This document shows, piece by piece, positions 35,428 through 44,798 of a stretch of 64,000 nucleotides of DNA (position 1 is its first letter; the number at the start of each line of letters is the position of its first letter). The DNA is taken from positions 310,001 to 374,000 of the forward strand of contig NZ_JAFREP010000002.1 in the NCBI RefSeq assembly GCF_017377855.1, given 5' to 3'. The notes beneath the pieces were generated by a model. The model worked only from the letters and a program-made list of their open reading frames with translations, did no database searches and had not been told where the DNA came from. This stretch comes from Acanthopleuribacter pedis (lineage in GTDB: Bacteria > Acidobacteriota > Holophagae > Acanthopleuribacterales > Acanthopleuribacteraceae). A program made the translations under genes and the position numbers.

Positions 35428-36663
35428 ATGAACCTTCGTTCCTTTTTTGTTGCTTGCTTGTTTTTGATCCCTGCATTCGCGGCTGAACCCGCGCCCGGCC
35501 TGAACCTTTTTTCGCCCAACAGTGAAACCACCACCTACCTGATGGACAATGACGGCAACATTGTTCAAACCTGGGAGAGCGCCTACCGCGCCGGTTTGAT
35601 TGCCTACCTTTTGGACAACGGCAACATCTTGCGCGCCGGCAAAATCAACGACCCCTATTTTGACGGTGGTGGTGCCGGCGGGATCGTCGAAGAAATCACC
35701 CCGGAAGGCGAGGTGGTTTGGTCCTTCGAATTGACCGAGTTTGTCGGGCTCTTGCACCACGATATTGAGGTCATGCCCAACGGCAATATTTTAATGATTG
35801 CCTGGGAGTTAATTAGCGAGGAAGAAGCGCTGGCCGCCGGCCGTACCCGCGCCAACCTGGGTGCCGGTGAAATTTGGGCCGATACCATTATTGAAGTTGC
35901 CCGCAATGGAAGCGGCGGTGAGATTGTGTGGCGTTGGCGGGTGTGGGACCACCTCGTGCAGGATGTGGCGGAACGCCGCCCCAATTTCGGCAATCCCGCC
36001 GACAACCCGCGTCGCATTGATGTGAATTACCTGGGGTCCGGCCGCACCGATCAGGCGGATTGGAACCATAGCAACGGGATTGACTACAACGCGGACTTGG
36101 ATCAAATTTTGGTCAGCGTGCGTAATTTCAGTGAGCTGTGGGTGATTGACCACGGCACCACCACGGAAGAAGCGGCGACCGGTAGTGGTGGTCGTTACGG
36201 CCACGGTGGTGATTTACTCTACCGCTGGGGGAACCCCGCCGCCTATGGGCGTGGTACCGTCGATGATCAGATTCTGTTCGTGCAACACGACGCCAAGTGG
36301 ATTCCCGAGGGTTATCCCGGTGCCGGCAACATCTTGGTTTTTAACAACGGCGACGGTCGTCCCGACGGCGATTACTCCAGTGTTGACGAGTTTACCCCGG
36401 CCATGCGCCCCGACGGCAGTTACATCACCCCCATCACCCGCGCCTTTGGTCCGCGCGCCCCGGTTTGGTCCTACACCGGCTCGCCCCGTGAAGCCTTTTA
36501 CGCCTCATTCATATCCGGCGCGCAGCGCCTCTCCAACGGCAACACCTTGATCACCGACGGTCCCGCCGGTGTCTTTTTCGAGGTCGATGCGGAAGGCAAT
36601 GAGGTATGGCGTTTTGCCTACGGCAGCAATGTTTTTCGCGTCCACCGCCACGAGGCGCTGTGA
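35428..36663 (+). CDS. Secreted arylsulfotransferase (ASST)-like protein
   Basis: A 411-residue exported protein with signal MNLRSFFVACLFLIPAFAAE. The body is a six-bladed propeller of the ASST type: TTYLMDNDGNIVQTWES, AYLLDNGNILRAG, GGIVEEITPEGEVVWSFE, LLHHDIEVMPNGNILMIAWE, DWNHSNGIDYNADLDQILVSVRNFSELWVIDH and QRLSNGNTLITDGPAGVFFEVDAEGNEVWRF. The HHD and NHSN histidines match positions used by bacterial arylsulfate sulfotransferases, which move sulfate between phenols. Other members of the family are only propeller binders, so enzymatic activity is uncertain. A strong terminator follows. Confidence 0.8.
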   Translation: MNLRSFFVACLFLIPAFAAEPAPGLNLFSPNSETTTYLMDNDGNIVQTWESAYRAGLIAYLLDNGNILRAGKINDPYFDGGGAGGIVEEITPEGEVVWSFELTEFVGLLHHDIEVMPNGNILMIAWELISEEEALAAGRTRANLGAGEIWADTIIEVARNGSGGEIVWRWRVWDHLVQDVAERRPNFGNPADNPRRIDVNYLGSGRTDQADWNHSNGIDYNADLDQILVSVRNFSELWVIDHGTTTEEAATGSGGRYGHGGDLLYRWGNPAAYGRGTVDDQILFVQHDAKWIPEGYPGAGNILVFNNGDGRPDGDYSSVDEFTPAMRPDGSYITPITRAFGPRAPVWSYTGSPREAFYASFISGAQRLSNGNTLITDGPAGVFFEVDAEGNEVWRFAYGSNVFRVHRHEAL

Positions 36664-36688
36664 CCCACGCTAAGTTTTGCTGCCTTCC

Positions 36689-36725
36689 AAAAACCCCGAG
36701 ACCGCTGTTCGCTCGGGGTTTTTTT
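36689..36725 (+). terminator. Strong terminator of the ASST-like gene
   Basis: AAAAACCCCGAG pairs with CTCGGGGTTTTT around an 11-base loop and continues into TTTT, 25 bases after the stop. Confidence 0.85.
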
Positions 36726-36953
36726 GGTTGGCGTCGCATTTCGGCAGGCAGCAACCATCCAATCAGACATCACTTTTTGGTAAACCTTTGATGAAAATCG
36801 AAGTGAGTTGTTTGTGTTTAAAATTTGGTAATAAAGTATAAAAAACAGGTAAATAAATAACTGGAACGAGGCGCTGCTTTCGGTTTTTTCCCTGGGTCGG
36901 CCGGCATGGACGCGACAGATGTGGTAAAAAATCTACATGTGTAGAGGTGAGCC

Positions 36954-38216
36954 GTGAAAAAAATCTTTGTCCCTTGTCTTTTATTGCTTCTTGCCACCGC
37001 GGCCTGTCAGAAACGGGCCGTAACCGCTCACGAGGATGATGTTTTGGCGCGCGTTTGTGACATCGAAAAATCCCGCCACGGTGAAACAGGTGGCGGCATT
37101 GTCCTGTTTGGAAACCGTGCCATGGACGAATACCGTCGTGCGCCCGGCTCGCCCCGGCATTTGGTTAAGGCATTGGGCCGGGCCGAGGGCGTGTGTCGCG
37201 GCGCTCTGATTCAACTGCTTACGGTCTTTCACTTCGACTACCTGGACCAACGGTTCTTCCGCATTACCGCAACCTGGCGAGAACAGGACTGGGTTTTTTT
37301 CGCCAACGCTTTGTCGCAAACCACCGGCCCACTGTTTGAGCGGTACACTTTGGTGCTGCTTGATCCCGAACGGCCCGCCGCGGTCCGCAAAATCGCCGTG
37401 AATCGTTTGTCTCAGTTCGATCAGGCGCCCCATGAAAAGATGTTGGGTCGATTGGTGCGCGCCTATCGCGACGATTCTCAACTATCCCACCTGCTGCTGC
37501 ACCTGGATTTGGTGGCTTTGCCCGCGTCGACCACCTGGTTCGCCGACCTGTTCGATCACGCCAACCCCGACGTCCACCGCGACATCATGCTCGCGTGGTC
37601 AACCAGTGAACGCGACGACAAAAGCGACCTAATCGCCCGCTATCTCAACCATGGCGACCCGGGCGTGCGCCGCTTCGCCGAAAGTTTAACCGCCCAACTG
37701 GCCGGCCAGGACAAACTCACCATGCGTACCGAGGTTCGTCAGATTCAGGTCACCAAAAACGGCGATCAAACAGACCTCAACCAAGGTTTTATTGAAGCGG
37801 TGTATCAGTTGGACCTGCAAGCGATGGAATCCGCGCTGGACAACGGCGCCGAGCTGAACAGTCGCGACAATCTGGGAACCCCGGCCCTGATCCTGTTGCT
37901 CAACCTGTCCAGTTTCCGGGCTGTTCCCAAGCAGTACACGCCCTTGGTTCGGGCGCGTGGCTTAAAAATAATGGAACAGCGGGAACAGGCTCTGGCGGCG
38001 GCCCAATTCCTTTTGGGTCTGGGCGCCGATGTGAACATCGCGACCGAAAGTGGTGAAACTCCGCTTTACATGGCCGCGATGTACGGTAATAAGGTGTTTG
38101 CGACTTTGTTGTTAAACCACGGTGCCGACCCTTCCCTGCGCAATTCGGCCGGGTTCACCCCGCTTGACATCGCCCGCACCTTGGAAAACCAACGCATGGT
38201 GGAGTTGTTGCGTTAA
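36954..38216 (+). CDS. Lipoprotein with C-terminal ankyrin repeats
   Basis: A 420-residue protein starting at GTG 36954 with GAGGTGA upstream. The N-terminus MKKIFVPCLLLLLATAACQ is a lipoprotein signal with lipobox TAAC. The middle (about 40-250) is helical and resembles HEAT-like repeats (LLDPERPAAVRKIAVNRLSQF, YLNHGDPGVRRFAESLTAQL). Ankyrin repeats occupy about 280-420: DLQAMESALDNGAELNSRDNLGTPALILLL, AQFLLGLGADVNIATESGETPLYMAAMYGNK and LLLNHGADPSLRNSAGFTPLDIA. Both parts are protein-binding scaffolds. With no Asp after the Cys it probably goes to the outer membrane. A hairpin follows at 38286. Confidence 0.85.
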   Translation: MKKIFVPCLLLLLATAACQKRAVTAHEDDVLARVCDIEKSRHGETGGGIVLFGNRAMDEYRRAPGSPRHLVKALGRAEGVCRGALIQLLTVFHFDYLDQRFFRITATWREQDWVFFANALSQTTGPLFERYTLVLLDPERPAAVRKIAVNRLSQFDQAPHEKMLGRLVRAYRDDSQLSHLLLHLDLVALPASTTWFADLFDHANPDVHRDIMLAWSTSERDDKSDLIARYLNHGDPGVRRFAESLTAQLAGQDKLTMRTEVRQIQVTKNGDQTDLNQGFIEAVYQLDLQAMESALDNGAELNSRDNLGTPALILLLNLSSFRAVPKQYTPLVRARGLKIMEQREQALAAAQFLLGLGADVNIATESGETPLYMAAMYGNKVFATLLLNHGADPSLRNSAGFTPLDIARTLENQRMVELLR

Positions 38217-38285
38217 CCCACGGTTTCCCTACACCGCATCGGTTTTTTCCGCTTGGTTTTTTGCTGCAATTGCGCGTCGATAAGA

Positions 38286-38308
38286 AAGGGGCGTCCTGTG
38301 CGCCCCTT
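38286..38308 (+). terminator. Short hairpin after the ankyrin lipoprotein gene
   Basis: AAGGGGCG and CGCCCCTT arms with a seven-base loop. The tail is only weakly T-rich, so this is a moderate call. Confidence 0.5.
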
Positions 38309-38332
38309 GATTTCCGCGGAGGAGTTTGACCC

Positions 38333-39078
38333 ATGAATGAGAATCCCTATCAGGCGCCCCGACACCAGTCGGAGTAGGATGTGGTTGATGGCGGTGGACC
38401 CGTCCCGATTTTGGTGAGTCATGATGCTGCTGAGCGAACCCTTATCGAAGAATATTTGAACAAAAACGAGATTCCTTTCACCATGAATCCGCTGGATACC
38501 GCCAATAGCTTGGGTGCCGGCTTTACCGGTATGGGCAGCGTACCCGCGTTTGGACCCGTCCAAATTGCGGTGCCGGCAATTCATGCCCAAAAGGCGCACG
38601 ACGATTTACTGGGGATTCTTGCCGATGCCAAAGATGCCGCTGTCGAGGGAGAGGAAGTGGATCCCGCGGAAGAGGCTTATCTTGCGGCTAGCCCGCGGTT
38701 CTCACAAGGATTCGTCGCGAGAAGCAGAAAGCCTTGTGAGTACGAAGATTACGACCGAGAGACGGCACAGGCGTAGCAGCGCTACGGCGAAGGTGGCTCG
38801 ACCGAGTAAGCGAAGTAATCGCATGGGTTTCGGCTTCGTAGCAGAATTCCTTGTGAGAACCGCGGGCCAAAGAATTTCGGCGTCGTCGCCGCAACAGTTG
38901 GGTGTTTTTGTTGCCCGTGGTGATTCCGTTTGTGGCTCTTGTTTCCCTGCTCAACGCAAAAGAGGCTTGGCGTATTCACAAGGAGCATCCGCAGCCAGGT
39001 GCCGTCTGGGTGTTGTTAAGCGGGTTACTCCGTGTGGCGATCATCGCCTTTCACTTCTGGTTGTTGGTGAACATCTAA
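38333..39078 (+). pseudogene. DUF2007-like membrane protein gene broken by a stop codon and a family 2 element
   Basis: ATG 38333 opens MNENPYQAPRHQSE, a start often seen in membrane proteins of this kind, but an in-frame TAG follows at 38375. The same frame continues with a DUF2007-like domain (VPILVSHDAAERTLIEEYL...VQIAVPAIHAQKAHDDLLGIL). At 38691 it runs into the family 2 element, which ends at 38867. Just beyond, in another frame, is the missing C-terminus with two membrane helices (NSWVFLLPVVIPFVALVSLL and AVWVLLSGLLRVAIIAFHFWLLVNI, stop at 39076). The original gene was therefore about 190 codons and has two independent lesions. Confidence 0.72.
38691..38867. repeat. Family 2 element, copy inserted in a gene
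   Basis: 177 bp. Left end GCCCGCGGTTCTCACAAGG, right end CCTTGTGAGAACCGCGGGC, a near-perfect terminal inverted repeat. The interior (GCAGCGCTACGGCGAAGG, GGCTCGACCGAGTAAG) is the reverse complement of the interior of the copy at 20425. No clear target duplication is visible at the borders. Confidence 0.85.
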
Positions 39079-39112
39079 CGGGCTTTACAGCACCGAAACA
39101 ATACGGCCAACT

Positions 39113-39670
39113 TTATGGTTTTTGAAAGTCGGCAAGGGGATCGGCGTTGGGGTGGATTTTGGTCCAGGCTTCTTCGTAATAGGCCCGCGTTTTGGCGTCG
39201 AAGCAAACGAAGATTACTTGGGCCGGGTGATCGTAAGTGGATACATGGTTAAATGATTCCGTCAAAGCGATCTCCGCCGCTTTAAGGCCGGGGAAGCGGT
39301 ACACACCCGTGCTGATCGCGGAAAAGGCGATGGTTTTTAAACCCATGTCGCGGGCAATCGCCAAGCTGTTGCGGTAGCAGTCACCCAACTTTTCGGGTTC
39401 TTTGCTGTTGCCGCCGGACCAAATAGGACCAACCGTGTGGATTACGTGTTTGGCCGGCAGTTTGTAGCCGGCCGTGATTTTGGCCTGGCCCACCCTGCAG
39501 CCGTTGAGATCGCGACATTCGTCCAGCAGTTGCCGGCCTGCCGCGCGGTGAATGGCGCCGTCGACCCCACCGCCGCCGAGCAAACTTTTGTTGGCGGCAT
39601 TGACGATGGCGTCGACGGCCAGGGTCACGATGTTGCCTTCAAATAATAAGAGTCGGTGCTCGTTGCTCAT
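39113..39670 (-). CDS. Macrodomain protein (O-acetyl-ADP-ribose deacetylase type)
   Basis: A 185-residue cytoplasmic macrodomain with AAAGGAG well placed before the ATG. Hallmarks are EGNIVTLAVDAIVNAANKSLLGGGGVDGAIHRAAG (the ADP-ribose-binding Asn and GGGGVDGAIH loop), VIHTVGPIW and IAFSAISTGVYRFP. These match the YmdB/MacroD class, which hydrolyses O-acetyl-ADP-ribose and removes mono-ADP-ribose from proteins. It stands alone, convergent with the broken DUF2007 gene. Confidence 0.93.
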   Translation of the reverse strand: MSNEHRLLLFEGNIVTLAVDAIVNAANKSLLGGGGVDGAIHRAAGRQLLDECRDLNGCRVGQAKITAGYKLPAKHVIHTVGPIWSGGNSKEPEKLGDCYRNSLAIARDMGLKTIAFSAISTGVYRFPGLKAAEIALTESFNHVSTYDHPAQVIFVCFDAKTRAYYEEAWTKIHPNADPLADFQKP

Positions 39671-40099
39671 GGGTGCGCTCCTTTACCGATGATCCAAGTC
39701 CTGATTTGATCGTGCGCTCGATATCGCGGGCAAGCCTAGCATGCTTTGTGTGGATGAAACAATAAGATCTTTGTGTTGGTTTTACAATAAAAGACCTTGG
39801 GCTTTTTTTCTACGAAACCCGCCCTAAAGCAGCCGTACGTGCAATCTTTGCTTCCGGTAGTTGTTGAAGCACTTTCTTTTTTTATGGCACAAGGTGTTTG
39901 TTATGAGGGGAGAAGGAAATCTCCGCTGACGGCGGCTGCTGTTTTTCTTGCAATGTTCTCCTGGAATCGAGAGGATTTTGCGCGTTGGTGTTCAGAAACG
40001 AATAACGCGCGAAGTCCCGCGGGTCGGGGTTGAGACGGTTTTTGTTGAAGGGAATCTTTGTGTTCCGCGTGATGGTTCAAGAAGGAGTGGGGCGCTTTC
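39671..40099. other. Intergenic region before the secreted paralog pair
   Basis: 429 bases, divergent promoter region. A 78-codon plus frame at 39797-40033 has no ribosome-binding site and does not look like a protein. No repeats or RNA structures noted. Confidence 0.45.
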
Positions 40100-42097
40100 A
40101 TGAGAAAAAAACACGGACTTGGTTTGGGGCTTTTGGGGATGGTGCTGATGGGCCCCTTGCTTTTGGCCCAAACGCCGCACGATATTGAGATTGGTCGCCA
40201 GAGCCGGGAACTGGACGGCCATGGTCGCGCCACGGATTTAGGGCTGTTCCAGGTGGATTTCCGATCTGATGTCGCGGCCGATGCCTCCGCGACGGAACCG
40301 CTTTACCTGCGGGTTTCCTTGAGCGCCGGCGCCACCTTGGCCGAAACCTTGGTGGGGCCGGGCGAGGGGTCGGCGTTTCGCCCGATCTATCTGCCCTTGC
40401 TGTTGGTGTCGTCCTCGCAAACCGCGCTGATCCAGGCGCCTGCCGACACGGCCGCGGTGGTCCGCTGGGTCGCCGGCGAGAACCAGATCTGGATCCGTTT
40501 TACCGCGAGCAGCAGCACTTGGATTGGCGACGGCAAGGTACAGCGGGCGCCCAATGAAGACGAAACCGTGCGTTTGTGGCTGGGTGCGTCGGCGGCGGCC
40601 GGGTGGGCGCGCTTGGCGCGCGATTATGCGGCAGGCCGTGCCAACCTACCGGCGCCTACCTTTAATCCGTCCGACCCGTCGCGCGAGCAGGCCGTGTCGC
40701 TGCTTTTTTGCGGCGATTTGTTTTACAGTACCACCACCCCTTCGTTTAACCGTGACCTCAGCGGGGTTTTGAGTCAGGCCGATTTTTTCAAACATAGCCA
40801 ACGGGTTACCACCGCGACCGCGCTTGACGAGATTGATCCCGGTGACCCGGTCAACCTGGAAATCCACGGCAACGCGGCCGTCCAGGTCCAGCAGGGTCCG
40901 ACGCGTTTTCGCTGCGACATGGAAGCAACCGTGCTTCGTTCGGGGTTCGCCGAAATGTGCCGGGATACCGTGAATCAACCCGACCCTATCCTCCTGGACG
41001 CCGCATTGCGGGTGTCGGCGCAATGCGGTTCAGCTGAGATTCGTCAGGGTAGCCGTCTCGCGCTGGCTTTTCCCGTCGAGGGGGCTTTTGGGTTTCAAGT
41101 GGCTGTCGACGGCCAAGGGCTTCCGCTTTCAGCCACCTCGGAAACCGGAGTGCCCGATACCTACTGGCTGGTCGAGGAAACGCTTTTCGGAAACGACGCT
41201 TTTTCCCGCGCCTGGTGTTTTGCCGCGGATCTTGTGGATCATACCCACGGCCTAGTGAGCCGCACCGCTCAGGTCGTCATGAACGAGGACATCGGCGCGG
41301 TGCTCGCCCTCGACCTCCAGGCGCGGGTCGTGGCGCGTGAGCGGGTTGCGGGTTTGGTCGCCGCGCCTCATCTTTCTTTGTTCGTGCCCGGTGAGCCCGT
41401 CGAGCCAAGTTTTCCGCCGCCCTTCAGCGCGTCTTGGCAAGCGGAACGCTGTCGCATTCACAAAACCTTTCAGCAAACCATCGCCGTTGCCGGCTTGTTC
41501 GAAACCCGCCCCTGTTCTTTTGTGGAATTTGCCGATCAGCGCTTGGAACTGGCCGTGATTGACGCCCACGACCAGAACAACGATCAACGCCTCGACGAGG
41601 GCGAAGCGCTGCAGGTCACCGAGTTGGACCTTACCGGGCTGGGGGTGACCTCGCTCGACGGCATGGCGCGCCTAACCCGCCTTCAGCGTCTTCGGGCAGG
41701 CTTTAATGCCTTTACCGATTTGAGTCCGCTGTTGGGGCTGGGTGAATTGGCTGATCTGGATCTCAGCAACAACGATCTAACCGATCCTTTGCCGCTTCTC
41801 AATCTGGCTTTTCTTTTTCAAGGCCCCGGCCATCGTTTGGATGTGCGTGGCAATCAATTTACCGACGACAGCGCGCATTGTTTTGTCTTCAGCACCCTCG
41901 CATCCCGCATCAAAGACGGCGAAAGTGTGTTGTTGGTGAACCCGCAGAGCAGCGGGCGTTTTTACGGTCGGTTACCTGATTGGCACCGAACCGACGGCTC
42001 GGTGCTTGAATTGGTGGCTACCGTGAACCGGCTGCCTGCTGTTATCGCGCCGTACACCCTTTGTGAAGATGCTCAATTGAAAGGAGGTCGGCCATGA
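40100..42097 (+). CDS. Secreted protein with C-terminal leucine-rich repeats
   Basis: A 665-residue exported protein (signal MRKKHGLGLGLLGMVLMGPLLLAQ; GAAGGAG upstream). The first ~440 residues match the whole of the next protein in plan: LYLRVSLSAGATLAETLV near residue 75, VVRWVAGENQIWIRF near 120, paired cysteines and strand-rich segments. The unique C-terminal part has leucine-rich repeats (LDLTGLGVTSLDGMARLTRLQRLRAGFNAFTDLSPLLGLGELADLDLSNNDL, about 510-570). The gene overlaps the next by ATGA. Function unknown; a surface recognition role is suggested by the LRR and secretion. Confidence 0.75.
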   Translation: MRKKHGLGLGLLGMVLMGPLLLAQTPHDIEIGRQSRELDGHGRATDLGLFQVDFRSDVAADASATEPLYLRVSLSAGATLAETLVGPGEGSAFRPIYLPLLLVSSSQTALIQAPADTAAVVRWVAGENQIWIRFTASSSTWIGDGKVQRAPNEDETVRLWLGASAAAGWARLARDYAAGRANLPAPTFNPSDPSREQAVSLLFCGDLFYSTTTPSFNRDLSGVLSQADFFKHSQRVTTATALDEIDPGDPVNLEIHGNAAVQVQQGPTRFRCDMEATVLRSGFAEMCRDTVNQPDPILLDAALRVSAQCGSAEIRQGSRLALAFPVEGAFGFQVAVDGQGLPLSATSETGVPDTYWLVEETLFGNDAFSRAWCFAADLVDHTHGLVSRTAQVVMNEDIGAVLALDLQARVVARERVAGLVAAPHLSLFVPGEPVEPSFPPPFSASWQAERCRIHKTFQQTIAVAGLFETRPCSFVEFADQRLELAVIDAHDQNNDQRLDEGEALQVTELDLTGLGVTSLDGMARLTRLQRLRAGFNAFTDLSPLLGLGELADLDLSNNDLTDPLPLLNLAFLFQGPGHRLDVRGNQFTDDSAHCFVFSTLASRIKDGESVLLVNPQSSGRFYGRLPDWHRTDGSVLELVATVNRLPAVIAPYTLCEDAQLKGGRP

Positions 42098-43506
42098 AGC
42101 GCTTGGTACCCATACTGCAACTTTTGGTGACGGCGGCTTTGTTTGCTCTGGCTACGCGGCCGGTTTGCGCGGGTGAGTTACATGCCACCCTTCGGTCGGT
42201 CTTGGCGATGAGTCATGCCGACCAGGCCGGCGTTTTGAGCTTTTTAATTGACGCCGATGCGTTTCCCACCGCAACCCCGGAAACGCCCGTTTTTATATAC
42301 GTCCACTTGGAGGATGGCGCGGTTCTCGCCGAGACCTTGGTGGATTTAGATCGTCCCGAACTCGGGCGTTTTTCCCATCCCATCTTCGTGCCGCTGGAAC
42401 CCTATTCCCCGATGGGTGGTGTCGTCGTCGCGCCACCGGATACGCTTTCCATCGTCCGCTGGATTCAGGGTGAGTCGGGTTACTGGCTTCGGATTCAGCG
42501 ACCTTCCAGGACTTGGCTGCTAGGCGATGAGGGACCGACCGCGCCCGGCCCGCTTTCCCGCGTTCGCTGGAGCATTGGTATTTCCGCGAGTCGTTCCTAT
42601 TTAAATTACGGCATCTTATACGAGCAACAACAGGTTACTTTGCCCTACCACACGCGACAAAACCCTTTTGATACCAACGATGCAAGCACCTTCGCGGTGT
42701 CAACGCTGCTGTGTGTCGACCTTCGCGAGGCGCGGCTGGAAACGTCACCGCGCACCCGGGGCGGGAGCCGCTTGATCCAGTTGGTTTCGGCTTTTACCGC
42801 CGTTCCCGAACAGATTACCGCCTCGGAGGCGGTCCCCGACCTCGATCAACTGATCACCTATCCCATTGCATTCACAAACGAAGCTTTCGTGGGGATGGGT
42901 TTTGGAGTGGCTTGCCAAAGCGCGGCCGACAGTGATCGTGTTCGCGTCGATCTTTGCGGCCTTCCCGCCGATAGGACCGTTGCCTTTGATTCGCAGTGGT
43001 CTTTTTCCGTGAGCTGCGATTTGGCGGGCACGGTGCATCGGCTGACGCGCTGGACCCTTGCCTTTCCCGCCGAACGCCGGGTCGGCTTCTTGGTGGCCGA
43101 CAACGGCCAAGGCGGATTTGTGGACGCCGAGGCCGCGAGCGACCGCAAACAGACCGTGATGTTGGTGTCGGGTTCTTTCTCCTCGCAGGCTTTGGGCGCG
43201 GCCTACGCGGACCGTGCCAATCTGTTCCAGGTCGGCACCCAATGGTATGCCCACACCGCCGAGGCGCGTACCAATGACCGATGGTTTTCTTTTGATGCGA
43301 CCACCCGCGCTTATGCCGCCGGCCAAGCCGCGCTTGGGACGGTTTCTGCCACCGTTCGATCCTACCCAACCAATCGCGAGACAACCGTGGACGATGAGCC
43401 CAATTTTCAGGGCCCGGACCAGCCCGCGTTTTGCGGGCCCTCCGAGGTGCTTGCGAGCACGACCGAGCATGATGTGGTCGTGCTCGAGGCCTGCCCGAAT
43501 CGATAA
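42094..43506 (+). CDS. Secreted paralog of the LRR protein, without LRRs
   Basis: A 470-residue exported protein (signal MKRLVPILQLLVTAALFALATRPVCAG). Its ATG overlaps the stop of the preceding gene (ATGA), with AAAGGAGG just upstream, so the two are translationally coupled. Homology to the preceding protein is visible throughout: FIYVHLEDGAVLAETLVDL against LYLRVSLSAGATLAETLV, IVRWIQGESGYWLRI against VVRWVAGENQIWIRF, and STLLCVDL against SLLFCGDL. It ends where the other protein begins its LRR part. I do not recognise the shared domain. The pair probably works as a complex at the surface (inference). Confidence 0.72.
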   Translation: MKRLVPILQLLVTAALFALATRPVCAGELHATLRSVLAMSHADQAGVLSFLIDADAFPTATPETPVFIYVHLEDGAVLAETLVDLDRPELGRFSHPIFVPLEPYSPMGGVVVAPPDTLSIVRWIQGESGYWLRIQRPSRTWLLGDEGPTAPGPLSRVRWSIGISASRSYLNYGILYEQQQVTLPYHTRQNPFDTNDASTFAVSTLLCVDLREARLETSPRTRGGSRLIQLVSAFTAVPEQITASEAVPDLDQLITYPIAFTNEAFVGMGFGVACQSAADSDRVRVDLCGLPADRTVAFDSQWSFSVSCDLAGTVHRLTRWTLAFPAERRVGFLVADNGQGGFVDAEAASDRKQTVMLVSGSFSSQALGAAYADRANLFQVGTQWYAHTAEARTNDRWFSFDATTRAYAAGQAALGTVSATVRSYPTNRETTVDDEPNFQGPDQPAFCGPSEVLASTTEHDVVVLEACPNR

Positions 43507-43525
43507 GGGTTCAGGGTGTCAACCG

Positions 43526-43551
43526 ACCGGGACATGCTGGTGTTCCGGTCG
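43526..43551. terminator. Hairpin after the secreted paralog pair
   Basis: GACCGGGACA pairs with TGTTCCGGTC (one mismatch) 20 bases after the stop codon. No strong T run follows. Confidence 0.45.
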
Positions 43552-43640
43552 TAAGTTTTGGGCGTGAACCTTCGTGATCGTGGTTCGCTGCTGCCAGGCT
43601 GAAGGCCGTCATCGACGAAAACATTGGCCCAGAAATGGCG

Positions 43641-43670
43641 AAAGCCGCCTTCGGTTAAGAAGGCGGCTTT
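43641..43670 (-). terminator. Terminator of tRNA-Asn copy 1
   Basis: AAAGCCGCCTT pairs with AAGGCGGCTTT. Read on the minus strand it begins five bases after the tRNA CCA end. The stem ends in CTTT only. Confidence 0.7.
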
Positions 43671-43674
43671 CATG

Positions 43675-43750
43675 TGGCTCCGGTGCACGGACTCGAACCG
43701 CGGACAAGGTGGTTAACAGCCACCTGCTCTACCAACTGAGCTACACCGGA
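43675..43750 (-). tRNA. tRNA-Asn (anticodon GTT), copy 1
   Basis: The minus strand folds as a 76-nt cloverleaf with encoded CCA. Acceptor TCCGGTG/CACCGGA, D arm GCTC/GAGC, anticodon stem GGTGG/CCACC around CTGTTAA with anticodon GTT, and a T arm with the conserved GGTTCGAGTCC. The other copy at 60501 is identical over all 76 bases. Confidence 0.97.
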
Positions 43751-43943
43751 ATGTTGTTTTGTGAGGTGTTGTACCTCAGCAACAAGAGCGCATTTTAGGG
43801 GAGCCCTCGGCGCGCGTCAACCGTTTTTTTGAAAAAAATTGCTGCCCTTTTGAGCCGCCGCGGTTCCCGCTGTTTGGGGCTTCCGAACCGCGTCGTTAAC
43901 CCACGGCCCGTGTACCGAAGCACACGGACCGCGGCGCCGCGGC

Positions 43944-44468
43944 TTAGCGGGATTTCAGGTATTTCAGCATGGTGTCGGCATCGGATACTTCAAAGGGATC
44001 CGCGCCGAAGTTGTCGGCGAAACCGGGCTCCACGAACATCTTTTCGATGGTGCCGTTGTCGACAAACATCGCGTAACGCCAGCTACGGTCGCCGAAACCC
44101 AGGTTCTCTTTCTTGACCAGCATTCCCATTTTGCGGGTGAACTCGCCGTTGCCGTCGGGCAGCAGGAACACGTTTTCGGCGTTTTGGCTTTTGCCCCACT
44201 GGTACATGACAAAGGCATCGTTCACCGAGAGGCAAACCACCGCATCGACGCCCTGCGCTTGGAATTCGCTGTACAGTTCTTCATAGCGGGGCAGGTGGGA
44301 GGTGGAGCAGGTCGGTGTGAAGGCGCCGGGTAAGGAGAACAGCACGACTTTTTTACCTTTAAAAATGTCGTCGGTGGAAAGGTCCTTCCATTCGAATGGG
44401 TTGGGACCACCCAATGCTTCGTTGCGAACACGTGTTTTGAACACGACTTGGGGTACTTGCAGAATCAT
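43944..44468 (-). CDS. Peroxiredoxin of the Prx5 type
   Basis: A 174-residue thiol peroxidase. The start [16 protein letters not shown] at 44468 has AAGGGAG upstream; the frame extends 52 codons further but without protein-like sequence. The active-site block is [23 protein letters not shown], with the peroxidatic Cys in PTCS, which is the signature of the Prx5 group. It reduces hydrogen and organic peroxides in the cytoplasm. No fused glutaredoxin domain is present, unlike some marine and pathogen homologs. No Cys is seen near the C-terminus, so it is likely a 1-Cys or partner-dependent enzyme. Confidence 0.93.
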   Translation of the reverse strand: MILQVPQVVFKTRVRNEALGGPNPFEWKDLSTDDIFKGKKVVLFSLPGAFTPTCSTSHLPRYEELYSEFQAQGVDAVVCLSVNDAFVMYQWGKSQNAENVFLLPDGNGEFTRKMGMLVKKENLGFGDRSWRYAMFVDNGTIEKMFVEPGFADNFGADPFEVSDADTMLKYLKSR

Positions 44469-44798
44469 GATCGGACTCCCTTGGGATTTGGTGACGGTAC
44501 AACGCGGTACCGTGCGACTGAGATCGACCCGCGCCGGCGAGAGGTCGCCTGAAAACGCGTGAAGCTTGAACAAAACGTGCCCCTTTCTAACCAATATCGG
44601 CCCGTGCTTCAAGTGAAAAGCCAAACCACCAAGGGGAGAAAGGGTCGGTATGTCTTTTTCAAGGTTTTAACATCCGATTTTCTTTTGCCAAAGGCATTCA
44701 CGTCGTGCGGGTTAAGATGAGCCTGCCCCGGCCGCGTTTTCTTGAGGCCGGTTAACAGCGCACCTTGTTCATTAATCGATCATGTATAGGATTTTCCC

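Noticed and set aside
39797..40033. 78-codon plus-strand frame before the secreted paralog pair
   Set aside because: No ribosome-binding site and no protein-like pattern apart from one hydrophobic stretch.
43679..43798. Peptide GARTRTADKVVNSHLLYQLSYTG on the plus strand, also seen at 60507
   Set aside because: It is the reverse-strand translation of the tRNA-Asn genes, a well-known annotation artefact.
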